Positions 25,268-34,034 of a DNA stretch of 47,079 bases are shown here, piece by piece. Position numbers and translations under genes: made by a program. Position 1 is the stretch's first letter; each line of letters starts with the position of its first letter. The notes beneath the pieces were generated by a model, which was given only the letters and a program-made list of their open reading frames with translations, did no database searches and had not been told where the DNA came from. The stretch is taken from positions 1-47,079 of the forward strand of contig CAZWUW010000009.1 of assembly GCA_964636895.1 (NCBI GenBank). Reading direction: 5' to 3'. Source of the DNA: CAZWUW01 sp964636895. Its GTDB lineage: Bacteria; Bacillota; Thermincolia; Thermincolales; CAZWUW01.

Positions 25268-26401
25268 ATGGCAATGGATTTGAAGTTACTAATATTATTA
25301 ATACCAGTTATTCTAGTTATTACAATATGCATCTTTTCATACCGCAACAAAAATAAAACCTATACCGAATTATATTTAGAAAACTGTACAAGTGGGATAA
25401 TTGCTATTGATAAAAACGAGGTAATAGTTATATACAATCAGGCCGCTGCTGATTTAATCGGTATTGCCAAAGAAGAAATGCTGGGAAAGACGTATAATGA
25501 GCTGATAAAGAAAAACCTGGGTTCCGCTGACGGCATATTGTTAAATACACTGCGTACCGGTAAAGTTTATCAACACGTTGAAAGAGTTATAGATACAGCC
25601 TCAGGTCCTTTGCATGTGATGGCTTATACTGATCTGATGAAAGACTCCCGCGGCAGAATTATGGGTAGCTTGCTAAATATTAGAGATGTTTCCGACCAAA
25701 AACAACTGGAAGCCCAGATAATGCAATCTGAAAAGTTTGACCTGATCGGCGAAATTGCCGCCGGTATTGCCAATGAGGTCAGAAATCCGCTGACCACGCT
25801 GCGTGGTCATTTGCAATTATTAGAACGTAAATTACCACGGGAAGATGCTAAAAACGACTATATCAGAATTATGTTGGACGAAATCTACCGGCTTAATTTT
25901 TTCATCAGCGAGTTCCTGCTTCTATCCAGACCAATCGTACCTATCCGGCAGGAGACAGCTATACATAGTATACTTGATGAGGTGCTCACGGCAGTCGAAA
26001 AGGATTATCAAACAATTTCCCTTGTTAAAGAGTACCATAACGGTCTGCCCGATGTTCTGGCAGATGTGGAGCAAATAAAACATGTTTTCCTGAATTTAAC
26101 CACCAATGCTGTTGCTGCCATGCCTGATGGTGGAGAATTAAAAATAATAACTGATTTTAACTATCTAACCGGTTTTATCAGTATTACTTTTGCAGATAAC
26201 GGTATTGGGATGGAGCAGCTATTAGTTGAGCGCATATTTGAACCGTTTTTTACCACTAAAGTGAATGTTGCAGGTTTAGGATTAACCGTCTCAAAGCGTA
26301 TAATTTATAATCATGGCGGTAAAATAAAGGCGGAAAGCCAACCCGGAATAGGGACTACTATAAGAATCCAATTACCTGTAACTGAAGAAAAGAAGCCTTA
26401 G
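25268..26401 (+). CDS. PAS-domain sensor histidine kinase homologue with H-box His replaced by Asn
   Basis: About 377 residues from ATG 25268 (GGGGGACA upstream; ATG 25226 is an alternative). One TM helix (LLILLIPVILVITICIFSY), a PAS domain (CTSGIIAIDKNEVIVIYNQAAADLIG), a HisKA-type dimerisation domain and HATPase_c (LNLTTNAVAAMPDGGE; FADNGIGMEQ; IFEPFFTT; AGLGLTVSKRI). Its layout resembles sporulation-type kinases. The H-box reads AAGIANEVRNPLTTLRG, where the family has AHEVRNPL: codon AAT at 25772-25774 gives Asn instead of the phosphorylated His. ATP-binding motifs look intact, so it may be a pseudokinase that acts by binding or dimerising with another kinase. Confidence 0.9.
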   Translation: MAMDLKLLILLIPVILVITICIFSYRNKNKTYTELYLENCTSGIIAIDKNEVIVIYNQAAADLIGIAKEEMLGKTYNELIKKNLGSADGILLNTLRTGKVYQHVERVIDTASGPLHVMAYTDLMKDSRGRIMGSLLNIRDVSDQKQLEAQIMQSEKFDLIGEIAAGIANEVRNPLTTLRGHLQLLERKLPREDAKNDYIRIMLDEIYRLNFFISEFLLLSRPIVPIRQETAIHSILDEVLTAVEKDYQTISLVKEYHNGLPDVLADVEQIKHVFLNLTTNAVAAMPDGGELKIITDFNYLTGFISITFADNGIGMEQLLVERIFEPFFTTKVNVAGLGLTVSKRIIYNHGGKIKAESQPGIGTTIRIQLPVTEEKKP

Positions 26402-26423
26402 TTCTTTGGAACCAAGGCTTCTT
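26390..26423. terminator. Bidirectional terminator
   Basis: AAGAAGCCTT...AAGGCTTCTT hairpin overlapping the kinase stop, followed by ATTTTTATT. It separates the convergent kinase and 26428 genes. Confidence 0.8.
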
Positions 26424-26427
26424 ATTT

Positions 26428-26826
26428 TTATTGATTACCAACCCCCCATATGCCACCAAGCAATCCGGCAAGCACGGAACTGACAATTTTTTTGGCTACA
26501 GATAAACCTAATAATTGACCTGGTAAGAATAAACTGATTAAAAACACGATAAATAAGAAAAGGATACCGACCCCCAGACCATGGAATAATCCTTTACAAC
26601 GAGCTTTTCTGGCCGCCGAAAAGCCCCCGAAAAGAACACTGCAGAAAAAAATACCCAGAGCTATCAGCGGTATCCAGCGTTCCGTAGTTGGTGCATAATA
26701 TAAAACCGTACCGCTGACAGCCACCAAAGATACAGCCGACACCAAAGCCAGACCGGTACCTTTCAAAATAGCGGCATAGTTTAACTGGGGCGTTTCAATT
26801 GATGGAACACTAACTTTTGATTGCAT
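26428..26826 (-). CDS. TIGR04086-like four-TM membrane protein
   Basis: A 132-residue protein with four hydrophobic helices (GLALVSAVSLVAVSGTVLYY; WIPLIALGIFFCSVLFGGF; GLGVGILFLFIVFLISLFL; SSVLAGLLGGIWGV) and the FGGFSAARKARCKGLFHGLGVG turn typical of the small TIGR04086/YrzE membrane family. The ATG is preceded by TAAGGAGGTGG. Function is unknown. Confidence 0.75.
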   Translation of the reverse strand: MQSKVSVPSIETPQLNYAAILKGTGLALVSAVSLVAVSGTVLYYAPTTERWIPLIALGIFFCSVLFGGFSAARKARCKGLFHGLGVGILFLFIVFLISLFLPGQLLGLSVAKKIVSSVLAGLLGGIWGVGNQ

Positions 26827-26993
26827 TTCACCACCTCCTTAACTATTTACAATACATTTATTCTGTTTTAGACAAATTATTACTTAATTCTAGACTGATT
26901 TCCCCTAAAGTATTTCATGTTTTTTACGATAAATATTTACGGTGGGCAATTGATAAGAACCACTACTCACATTCTTAGTAAGGGGAGATATGT

Positions 26994-27122
26994 ATGCTGC
27001 TGGTAGAGTTCTTTTCTTACTTGATCAGTATTATTGGCTTTGCATTTTTGATGTTGGGTTTAAGTACCGTGATTATTCTGGTGAAAAAGAAATACCATCA
27101 ACGGAAGGGATTCAGTCGTTAA
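26994..27122 (+). CDS. Small single-pass membrane protein (42 residues)
   Basis: ATG 26994 follows AAGGGGAGA. One long hydrophobic helix (LISIIGFAFLMLGLSTVIIL) is followed by a basic tail (VKKKYHQRKGFSR). A strong terminator directly downstream supports a real monocistronic gene. No family is recognised. Confidence 0.6.
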   Translation: MLLVEFFSYLISIIGFAFLMLGLSTVIILVKKKYHQRKGFSR

Positions 27123-27157
27123 AAAGTCCAATGGCCAGGACAGCCATTGGACTTTTT
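27122..27157 (+). terminator. Rho-independent terminator
   Basis: AAAAGTCCAATGGC...GCCATTGGACTTTT stem of 14 bp with a T-run, at the stop of the 42-residue gene. Confidence 0.9.
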
Positions 27158-27240
27158 ATATGATATAGAATTTTTGTATGATATTGCCCAATTATTATTA
27201 TACTAATATTTATAAAGTGAGTAAAGGGGTCCGCAGATTC

Positions 27241-27834
27241 ATGAGACATGTTACTTGGCTAACTACGAGCGGCATTGAGGAGTCGCTAAAAAGCCTTAAA
27301 ATGGCAAGTTATTTTCTGGGAAAAACTGAAGAAGATAAATATCACTGGAAATGGATGTTGGTAGCGTTACATAATTCATTACAGGGTTTTATGGCCTGTT
27401 CCTTAAATAGTGGTGACGGTATGTTGGCACTAAAAGACAGAGTAGCGGAAAAATGGCGGGCAGCGGAAAAAAACGGACAGCCATTACCAAAAGAAGAACT
27501 GGATACCTTCCTTAATTTATACAAAAAAATAAACAGCAACAAGATGCCGCTAAGTGCTAACAGCAAGCCCTTTAATCCTCGCAGTAGGCAAAATCAAAGT
27601 GTGCGTAAACTAAACAGGCTGCGCAATCATTTTATTCATTTTAGTCCAAAATCATGGTCTCTGGAGCTAAATGATTTACCGAAAATTTCACAGGATTGTA
27701 TTCAGGTAATTAAATTTTTAGCGTTTAAATCAGGCAAAATTGAATCAAGTAAAGAATTAAAACATGAGCTAAGTAATGAAATAAATGATATCCTCAGTAA
27801 ATTGACAAGACTGGATACCATCTATAAAATGTAA
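27241..27834 (+). CDS. Uncharacterised protein with a HEPN-type RNxxxH motif
   Basis: About 197 residues from ATG 27241 (AAAGGGG upstream); the frame is open from 27178, but without a ribosome site. It is all-helical and soluble. WKWMLVALHNSLQGFMACSL lies near the N-terminus. LNRLRNHFIHFSPKSWSLEL contains RNHFIH, matching the R-N-x3-H motif of HEPN domains, many of which are RNases or nucleotide-binding proteins. No minimal nucleotidyltransferase partner is adjacent, so a toxin-antitoxin pair is not supported. The function is not known. Confidence 0.6.
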   Translation: MRHVTWLTTSGIEESLKSLKMASYFLGKTEEDKYHWKWMLVALHNSLQGFMACSLNSGDGMLALKDRVAEKWRAAEKNGQPLPKEELDTFLNLYKKINSNKMPLSANSKPFNPRSRQNQSVRKLNRLRNHFIHFSPKSWSLELNDLPKISQDCIQVIKFLAFKSGKIESSKELKHELSNEINDILSKLTRLDTIYKM

Positions 27835-27858
27835 AGGCCGGTGTAGCCACCGGCCTTT
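27833..27858. terminator. Convergent hairpin, possible bidirectional terminator
   Basis: AAAGGCCGGTG-TAGC-CACCGGCCTTT stem of 11 bp between two convergent genes, with poor T-runs on both sides. Confidence 0.65.
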
Positions 27859-27860
27859 AC

Positions 27861-28223
27861 CTATTCCATATGTGGCCAATAGGGTCGTATAAAGTACCAT
27901 AATACGGAAATGCCCAATAATCCAAATACCGAACTTAAATTGGATACCCCAATCTGTGAGTTAATTCCGATTGCTAACAGAGTGGTAAAAGCAAAGCCAT
28001 ATAAACCCCACTTTTTCCACTTAAAAACGGCGACAATAAATAAAACAGTTAAAGCGGCAACTAAAGCAAGGGCAGGCAGCGCCCAGCCGCCTCTGGCCGG
28101 GTCGTAGATTTTAAGGAATAACCATAAAAAAGTATAAATAATTGCCATTATACCGTTAGCAATCAATACTAAAGTCAGCCATGCTTTAAGAGCTTGACTG
28201 CGTTCCAATTTACCTGATTCCAT
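27861..28223 (-). CDS. Small membrane protein, four TM segments
   Basis: A 120-residue protein with helices AWLTLVLIANGIMAIIYTFLW, LPALALVAALTVLFIVAVF, WGLYGFAFTTLLAIGI and SVFGLLGISVLWYFI, ending RPYWPHME. The start has ATAGGAGGTGAC upstream. No family was recognised with confidence. Bases 28224-28443 upstream hold its promoter region and that of the divergent TPR gene, with no other gene seen. Confidence 0.7.
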   Translation of the reverse strand: MESGKLERSQALKAWLTLVLIANGIMAIIYTFLWLFLKIYDPARGGWALPALALVAALTVLFIVAVFKWKKWGLYGFAFTTLLAIGINSQIGVSNLSSVFGLLGISVLWYFIRPYWPHME

Positions 28224-28443
28224 CTTGTCACCTCCTATCTGATTTCGCCGGTAGTTTATCTTATTACTATTTTTACATTACTAGGGTATAAAAATCAACT
28301 TTTTCATCTTGACCGGTAAAAATCTGAAGGTGGGTGGCTGTTTAAGATGGATAGACGGTGTCATAAACATTGCTTTTTTACATATCTTTTATTGAACAGT
28401 TTCAGTAATATCGGCAGTGCCCGAAGCAGGGGAGGTATAAAAG

Positions 28444-29508
28444 TTGAAAAGGAGCTTTGATGAAAAAATCTTCGAACAAATCAATGTACTTCAACATGCC
28501 ATTGAGAATAATCCGCAGGATATCTGGTCATTCATTAATCTTGGTTATGCCTTATCAAGAGTTGAAAAGTATAACGAGGCTATCATGGCTTATGAACAGG
28601 CTATTGGCTTAGATGCCACATTGTATTTGGCTCATTATGGAGTAGGTTATGTCTATTTTAAACGAAAAAGTTTTGAGCAAGCCATTAATTGCTTTAAAAC
28701 TGCCGTCCATCTAAATCCCGGATATGTCCAGGCGCATTACCGGCTGGGTTATATATATGTTGAACTGGAACGATTTGAGGAGGCGCTCTTTCATTTGCAA
28801 CAGGTTGTAAGTTATGAAGAACGCCATGCAAAAGGACATTTTATGCTGGGCAAAGTCTATAATGCAATAGGACGATGGGATGAGGCTATAACAGTTCTGG
28901 AAAAAGCTATCATGCTGAATAATAATTTTGAATTTGCCTGGTATCAACTTGGGTTAGCTTATAACGGCAAAAAGAATTATTACAAGGCTTTGGAAACCTT
29001 TGATCATGCGCTTATAATAAATCCCCGCCTGGAATATATCTACGATCAAATGGGACGGGTATATATGAAACTTCGTCAGTATCATAAGGCTATTGAAAGG
29101 CACAAGAAAGCAACGGAAATTGCCCCTAAGCTGGTGTATTTATGGAAAAATCTAGGCGTTGCATATCTGAAAAACGGTGAATATTTACACGCCGTAGAAG
29201 AATTAACCCAAGCCCTGAAGCTCAATCCCCATAACGGAACAGTCTATTATTACATCGGTTGTGCTTACCTGGCGATGGGAAATGAGGAAATGGCCCGAAA
29301 AAACTTTATAACTACATTAAAATACCTTCCGGAACATGAACAAACCCAAAAAAAACTGGCTTTGCTGGAAGATAATAAGAATATGACCACTCCAGCTATA
29401 ACTAGAGAATCTGACGGCTTGTTGGAAAAGCCTGAAACCTCCTTTGAAGAGCAATTATTAATGTTAAAGCAGGCCTGGGCTAAAAAATCCCCGGATAGCA
29501 AAAAATAA
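28444..29508 (+). CDS. TPR-repeat protein with eight repeats
   Basis: A 354-residue protein starting at TTG 28444 after GGAGGT. Residues about 23-295 are eight consecutive 34-residue TPR units (for example IWSFINLGYALSRVEKYNEA, YVQAHYRLGYIYVELERFEE, LVYLWKNLGVAYLKNGEY). The tail (about 300-354) is charged and probably disordered. There is no signal peptide or enzyme domain, so it is most likely a cytoplasmic protein-binding scaffold. A second TPR gene follows after a 298-nt gap. Confidence 0.88.
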   Translation: MKRSFDEKIFEQINVLQHAIENNPQDIWSFINLGYALSRVEKYNEAIMAYEQAIGLDATLYLAHYGVGYVYFKRKSFEQAINCFKTAVHLNPGYVQAHYRLGYIYVELERFEEALFHLQQVVSYEERHAKGHFMLGKVYNAIGRWDEAITVLEKAIMLNNNFEFAWYQLGLAYNGKKNYYKALETFDHALIINPRLEYIYDQMGRVYMKLRQYHKAIERHKKATEIAPKLVYLWKNLGVAYLKNGEYLHAVEELTQALKLNPHNGTVYYYIGCAYLAMGNEEMARKNFITTLKYLPEHEQTQKKLALLEDNKNMTTPAITRESDGLLEKPETSFEEQLLMLKQAWAKKSPDSKK

Positions 29509-29806
29509 AATAGTCGAATGCAAGGGTATTATTAGCTTTGGTGAACGAACACCCGCACATGGCGTAAAAAAACGCAGAAATCTTAGCTGCTTATAATAAT
29601 TTAGCAGCATTAAGCAGGTTAATGCCTGCAGCTGTAAAGCAATCAACTTGTAAATGAAACCCATTAATATTCTACTTATTTTAGGGGTTATTTTTGTCAT
29701 TTATTGGAATGTTTTGACGTACGAAACTTGGTAAATCCTGCAGGTAAACCATGCTCCACAATAGAACTAATATCAGCGTATTTTGCATATGGGAGGAGAG
29801 GTTTAA
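29509..29806. other. 298-nt intergenic region with four successive small hairpins
   Basis: No gene is supported. Between 29540 and 29629 four short stems occur in a row: GGTG/CACC (29540-29553), GCGT/ACGC (29562-29575), GCTGCT/AGCAGC (29586-29608) and GCAGG/CCTGC (29614-29629). They could be a structured leader or small RNA ahead of the second TPR gene. They match no riboswitch consensus recognised here. Confidence 0.35.
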
Positions 29807-30979
29807 ATGCTTGGGTTCACCTTTAGAGGGTATCAATATAAGCTGAAAATTTTTGTTGGTAAATCTACCTTGCATGCATTAATGGGATTACTACATGAAT
29901 CTGTTGGTGACCGTAAAAAGGCTCTGGAACTATACCGGAAGGCACTCCAGGAAAACCCCGATTATCCAGGTTTGAATAACCGGATAGGGCATTTGCTTTA
30001 CAAAGAGGGTGATATTAAAGGAGCCGCCGGCTACTTTCAAAAGGCTTGTGAAAGTAATACTGCCAACGAAAAATATGTTTATTGGGTTGGTGGGGCAGAT
30101 CTACCTACGGGAAATTCAACCAAATCCATTGCAGCTTATAACCGAAAATTAGCCGAACAGCCTAATTCTATTAAGGCCTTAATGGCCAAAGGGCATTATT
30201 ATATGCAGGAAGGCCGGATCAAAGAAGCCATTAATTCCTTCCGTCATGCGCTGTATTTTATTCCCGATAATCCCGAGGCTCATCAGGCTATGGGTGTCTG
30301 TTTGTGTGAACTGAATGAATACGAGGAAGCACTGGCGTCTTTTTACAAGGCATTGGCGATACGTTTTAGAGAACCCTCCCTGTATATGAATATTGGACTT
30401 TGCCTTAGTAAACTGGGAAGCCACAGGGCGGCTTTGGTCAACTATGAAAAAGCCGAAAAATTAAATTATTTATCAATAGAGCTATTAAACAACAAGGGAT
30501 TTACTCTGGTCGAACTGGAACGTTATCCCGAAGCCTTAATTTGTTACGATTTGGCCTTGGAAATGGCTCCCCTGGATGTTACCTTACTATCAAACAAAGG
30601 TACCTGTTTAACAAAAGCCGGTCGGCATTCTGAAGCTATTAGCGTATTTAACAAAGCTCTGAAGATTAACCGGCTAGACATAACCCTGATAAACAACAAA
30701 GCGCTTTGCCTGGAAGCTGTGGGACGCTTTGACGACGCTCTTATTTGCTACCAAGCAGCACTTGCCTTAGAACCCAGAAACATTACAGTCTTAATTAATA
30801 AAGGCAACTGTCTGGCTAAAATGAAAAGAACGGCAGAAGCCATGGCCTGTTTTGAAAGGATTATCAAACTTTCTCCCGGTCACCGGCAAGCCTGGTCATG
30901 TAAAGGCGCACTGTTGGAAGAAACAGGCCGTTACACAGAGGCTGTACATTGTTATAACAAATCTTTTGGATTATGTTAA
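29807..30979 (+). CDS. TPR-repeat protein with about eleven repeats
   Basis: A 390-residue protein starting at ATG 29807 with GGGAGGAGAGG upstream. After a 20-residue basic N-terminus the whole chain is TPR units. Several of the later ones are very alike (SIELLNNKGFTLVELERYPE, DVTLLSNKGTCLTKAGRHSE, DITLINNKALCLEAVGRFDD, NITVLINKGNCLAKMKRTAE), pointing to recent internal duplication. It is cytoplasmic, with no catalytic domain. It is probably a paralogue of the gene at 28444, and ends 13 nt from the convergent diguanylate cyclase. Confidence 0.88.
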   Translation: MLGFTFRGYQYKLKIFVGKSTLHALMGLLHESVGDRKKALELYRKALQENPDYPGLNNRIGHLLYKEGDIKGAAGYFQKACESNTANEKYVYWVGGADLPTGNSTKSIAAYNRKLAEQPNSIKALMAKGHYYMQEGRIKEAINSFRHALYFIPDNPEAHQAMGVCLCELNEYEEALASFYKALAIRFREPSLYMNIGLCLSKLGSHRAALVNYEKAEKLNYLSIELLNNKGFTLVELERYPEALICYDLALEMAPLDVTLLSNKGTCLTKAGRHSEAISVFNKALKINRLDITLINNKALCLEAVGRFDDALICYQAALALEPRNITVLINKGNCLAKMKRTAEAMACFERIIKLSPGHRQAWSCKGALLEETGRYTEAVHCYNKSFGLC

Positions 30980-30992
30980 AAAACCGAATGAT

Positions 30993-32075
30993 TTATCTTG
31001 GCCGGCAAATTATGTTCCGGCCTTTATTTTTGCCCTCGTATAGAACATTATCAGCAATTTTTAAAAGCTTATCAGCAGTTTCCGCATCTTCCGGATAGGT
31101 GGCTATGCCGCCACTAACAGTGATATAGAGCATCGGTGATTCATCATCCATCTTAATGGCGTGGTTTTCCACAGCCTGCCTGATCCGCTCCGCAACCATA
31201 AATGATTCTTCGGTTCCGGCTTCAGGCAAAAGAATCAAAAACTCTTCACCTCCGTAGCGGGCCAAAATATCAAGATCACGAATATTATCTTTAAATACTG
31301 TCGTTACTTCCTTGAGTGCCTTATCGCCTGCCGGATGACCATAAGAGTCATTAAAATCTTTAAATTTATCAATGTCAAGAATGATTAGGGATAACTGCCG
31401 GCGATAACGTCTGGCCATTTCAATTTCCTGATTCAGCCGCTGACTAAAAAACCTGTAATTATATACACCGGTTAAAGGATCAGTAATTGCCATTTCTTCA
31501 ACATGGACATTATGTAAATACAGTTGTTCATAGGCAGCTTTTAGTTGGGTAATAAGCAACTCTTTTTCTTCTTGTTGAACACGTTCCCTAAGTAACAGAA
31601 ATGAGGTTAATACACCAAATATAATAAAGTAAGTTACTTGTCCCAAAATACGAATAATGTCGGCACCTGAATTCATCAGCTGATTTGATATGAGGGAAAC
31701 GAATAAGTATATTAGTCCAATCAATACGACTAAACCGTAGTAATTGTGCATACCAAAGCGAATGCCCAGCACTAAGATTAAAAAATAATAAAATTGGTGA
31801 AAATCAACCTGTTTGCCAAAACCCAAATAATAAAGCGAAGAAACATATAACAGATCAATAATTGAATATAAATATTGATGCATTTTTGTATGTTCATGCC
31901 GGTAAGCAAAATAATGCAGCCAACTATTGTAAATAATCATAAAAAAAGTAATTTGCCATAAAGTTTGCAGTGTTTGGAGTTTAAATATCCAAAACATTAA
32001 AGGACTACCCATAATTAACAGCCAGCGCATTTTGATTATAAACAATTCCCCGTCTTTTTGTGTGTTTCTGGTCAT
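30993..32075 (-). CDS. Membrane-bound diguanylate cyclase
   Basis: About 360 residues from ATG 32075 (GGAG spaced 8 nt); an upstream in-frame ATG at 32132 lacks support. Five to six TM helices form an N-terminal sensor (WLLIMGSPLMFWIFKL; LGIRFGMHNYYGLVVLIGLI; VTYFIIFGVLTSFLLL). They are followed by a GGDEF domain with active site ARYGGEEF and the inhibitory RxxD site (RDLD) just before it. It makes cyclic di-GMP and should be feedback-inhibited. The domain is complete (DPLTGVYNYRFF, DIDKFKDFND, GGIATYPED). Confidence 0.93.
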   Translation of the reverse strand: MTRNTQKDGELFIIKMRWLLIMGSPLMFWIFKLQTLQTLWQITFFMIIYNSWLHYFAYRHEHTKMHQYLYSIIDLLYVSSLYYLGFGKQVDFHQFYYFLILVLGIRFGMHNYYGLVVLIGLIYLFVSLISNQLMNSGADIIRILGQVTYFIIFGVLTSFLLLRERVQQEEKELLITQLKAAYEQLYLHNVHVEEMAITDPLTGVYNYRFFSQRLNQEIEMARRYRRQLSLIILDIDKFKDFNDSYGHPAGDKALKEVTTVFKDNIRDLDILARYGGEEFLILLPEAGTEESFMVAERIRQAVENHAIKMDDESPMLYITVSGGIATYPEDAETADKLLKIADNVLYEGKNKGRNIICRPR

Positions 32076-32195
32076 ACTACTCACTCCAATTCCGGAATTG
32101 GTATGTAAAAAAAGGATTTCCCAATAGCTCATAGAATATAAATTTTTACCGGCTTTATTTTCGTAATAATGACATATAATTCAGGAGGTAAGGCT

Positions 32196-32816
32196 ATGCC
32201 CCGATTATCTGTTAATCATTATTTGTACATATCATTGTTATTGATGATGCCAATATTATCTGGCTGTACACAGGATAGCAACACTAATAACATTGACCTG
32301 CGGCAGGCGCTGGTCCAGGATGTCAAAAATAATTTACATGCCACTATTGCCGCCGACTTTACCCGCCTTACAATTATAAAAGGCTCTCTGAGCAAATTTC
32401 GGGTTAACAGCAATAATCCACAACATCTCGGGGCTGCCATAGGTGCAACAGAATCTATGACTTTTCCGGAAAAATACGAAATTGTTCGATTGACTAAAAT
32501 GATTGATATTTCAGCCGAAATAAAAAAGGATATTATCAGTCAGCCATTACTTGACATCATTAATAAAAATCGCCAAGTCATGAACCATATCTATAATGCG
32601 GTACTAAAACCACTGGCTATGCAGACTGAGAAGGGGAAACCCGTAACCGCCGGCCAACTGCTGTTAATTGACCAGGTGACTCGCTTACTTGAGCGGATGG
32701 CTATAGAGTATCGAAACCTCAGCCAATCGGATTTAGATTTCAACAGTGATGAAGCGATAGCAAGTTTTATGACTTTGCAGGATATAAATAAAGATTTGCA
32801 AAAATTGAAAATTTAA
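32196..32816 (+). CDS. Predicted lipoprotein of unknown function
   Basis: A 206-residue protein from ATG 32196 with TTCAGGAGGT upstream. The N-terminal signal (YLYISLLLMMPILSGC) ends in a lipobox LSGC, so the mature protein should be lipid-anchored outside the membrane. The rest is helical and soluble with no recognised domain. The divergent diguanylate cyclase shares its upstream region. Confidence 0.75.
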   Translation: MPRLSVNHYLYISLLLMMPILSGCTQDSNTNNIDLRQALVQDVKNNLHATIAADFTRLTIIKGSLSKFRVNSNNPQHLGAAIGATESMTFPEKYEIVRLTKMIDISAEIKKDIISQPLLDIINKNRQVMNHIYNAVLKPLAMQTEKGKPVTAGQLLLIDQVTRLLERMAIEYRNLSQSDLDFNSDEAIASFMTLQDINKDLQKLKI

Positions 32817-32860
32817 TTTTCATAGATATTTGACAACCTAAAAATTTTTGGATTTTTGCA

Positions 32861-32960
32861 GGAGGAATTGATTTAAGTCTAGAAAAAATATTTAAAAAAA
32901 TATGTCGGTTTCGCAAATTATGTCCTCCGTGAGTTATACTAAGTAGGGAACAAAGGAGGA
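32861..32960 (+). promoter_or_regulatory. Possible leader controlling the queD ribosome site
   Basis: TCCTCC (32923-32928) can pair with GGAGGA of the queD ribosome site (32955-32960) or with an identical GGAGGA further upstream (32861-32866), two mutually exclusive pairings. No preQ1 riboswitch consensus is visible. A TATACT at 32935-32940 could instead be a -10 that starts transcription inside this region, which would make the pairing irrelevant. Confidence 0.3.
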
Positions 32961-32971
32961 ATTTTTACTAA

Positions 32972-33364
32972 ATGTATGAATTAACGATTCGTGCTCATTT
33001 TGACGCCGCTCACCAACTTAGAAATTATACCGGTAAGTGTTCAAACCTGCACGGTCATACCTGGGATATAGAAGCTTTTGTACAGGGTGAAATTCTAGAC
33101 AATACTGGTATGTTAATGGATTTTCGGGTATTGAAAGAAATATTGGGTTGTATTATTGATGAGTTTGATCACCGCTGTATCAATGAATTGCCGGCTTTTG
33201 CAGATAATAAACCGGATACCCTGAATCCTACAGCTGAAAACATCGCACAATATATATATAATAAAATGCGGCAAGAGCTTAAGAACCGACTACCTGATAC
33301 CGAACTAAGAATGATAAAAGTATGGGAATCACCGGATGCGAGTGCCGCATATTGGGAGGATTAA
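32972..33364 (+). CDS. queD: 6-carboxy-5,6,7,8-tetrahydropterin synthase
   Basis: A 130-residue protein of the PTPS-like fold with zinc ligands FDAAHQL and NLHGHTW, catalytic Cys in GKCSNLHGH, DEFDHRCIN, and the substrate-anchoring Glu in KVWESPDA. It converts 7,8-dihydroneopterin triphosphate to 6-carboxytetrahydropterin, the first dedicated step of 7-deazaguanine (queuosine) synthesis after FolE. AAAGGAGGAATT precedes ATG 32972. The stop overlaps the queC start. Confidence 0.95.
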   Translation: MYELTIRAHFDAAHQLRNYTGKCSNLHGHTWDIEAFVQGEILDNTGMLMDFRVLKEILGCIIDEFDHRCINELPAFADNKPDTLNPTAENIAQYIYNKMRQELKNRLPDTELRMIKVWESPDASAAYWED

Positions 33365-34023
33365 TGGTGAAAAGTATCGTTTTACTGTCCGGCGGTTTAG
33401 ATTCCACGGTAAATCTGGCAAAAGCATTAACAGAGACACAAGTCATCCTGGCTTTGACCTTTGACTATGGACAAAAGGCCGCTCAAAAAGAACTTAATGC
33501 AGCCGCTCAAATTGCCGCTTATTATCGTGTACCTTTAAAAATTCTGGATTTAGACTTCTTAAAAGAAGCAACTAAAACCGCGCTAGTTAATCTTAATGAA
33601 AAAATACCGTCAATTAAAATTTCCGAACTGGACTCTGACCGGGCGCTGGAGACCGCCCGGCAAGTATGGGTTCCCAATCGGAACGGGTTGCTTATCAATA
33701 TTGCGGCCTGTTATGCAGAGTCACTGGACTGTGAAATGATTGTGACCGGTTTTAATGCCGAGGAAGCAGTCGCATTTCCCGATAATTCACCGGCATTTAT
33801 AAAAGCCGTCAATGCTTCGCTTAGTTATTCAACACTTAATAAAGTGAAAGCCAAAAGCTATACTCAGCACCTTGATAAAACCGGGATCATCAGGCTGGCT
33901 CAAGAGCTGGAAATACCATTGGATATGATTTGGAGTTGCTATTACGGTGACCGGGAAATGTGCGGGCATTGCGAAAGCTGTCAACGCTTGTTAAGGGCCA
34001 AAGAAATGGCGGGAGTAAAATAA
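33364..34023 (+). CDS. queC: 7-cyano-7-deazaguanine synthase
   Basis: About 219 residues from ATG 33364, overlapping the queD stop (TAATG). The PP-loop ATPase motif is LLSGGLDSTVN, and the C-terminal zinc site is CYYGDREMCGHCESCQR. It converts 7-carboxy-7-deazaguanine to preQ0 with ATP and ammonia. It lies in a tight operon with queD, a DUF366 gene, queE and folE. Confidence 0.95.
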   Translation: MVKSIVLLSGGLDSTVNLAKALTETQVILALTFDYGQKAAQKELNAAAQIAAYYRVPLKILDLDFLKEATKTALVNLNEKIPSIKISELDSDRALETARQVWVPNRNGLLINIAACYAESLDCEMIVTGFNAEEAVAFPDNSPAFIKAVNASLSYSTLNKVKAKSYTQHLDKTGIIRLAQELEIPLDMIWSCYYGDREMCGHCESCQRLLRAKEMAGVK

Positions 34024-34034
34024 GGGAGGTAGCC

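Noticed and set aside
27241..28223. HEPN gene plus neighbour as a toxin-antitoxin pair
   Set aside because: The next gene is convergent and encodes a membrane protein, not an antitoxin.
32830..32970. preQ1 riboswitch before queD
   Set aside because: The conserved C-rich loop and A-rich tail of preQ1-I, and the features of class II and III, could not be found; only the ribosome-site pairing was kept as a weak finding.
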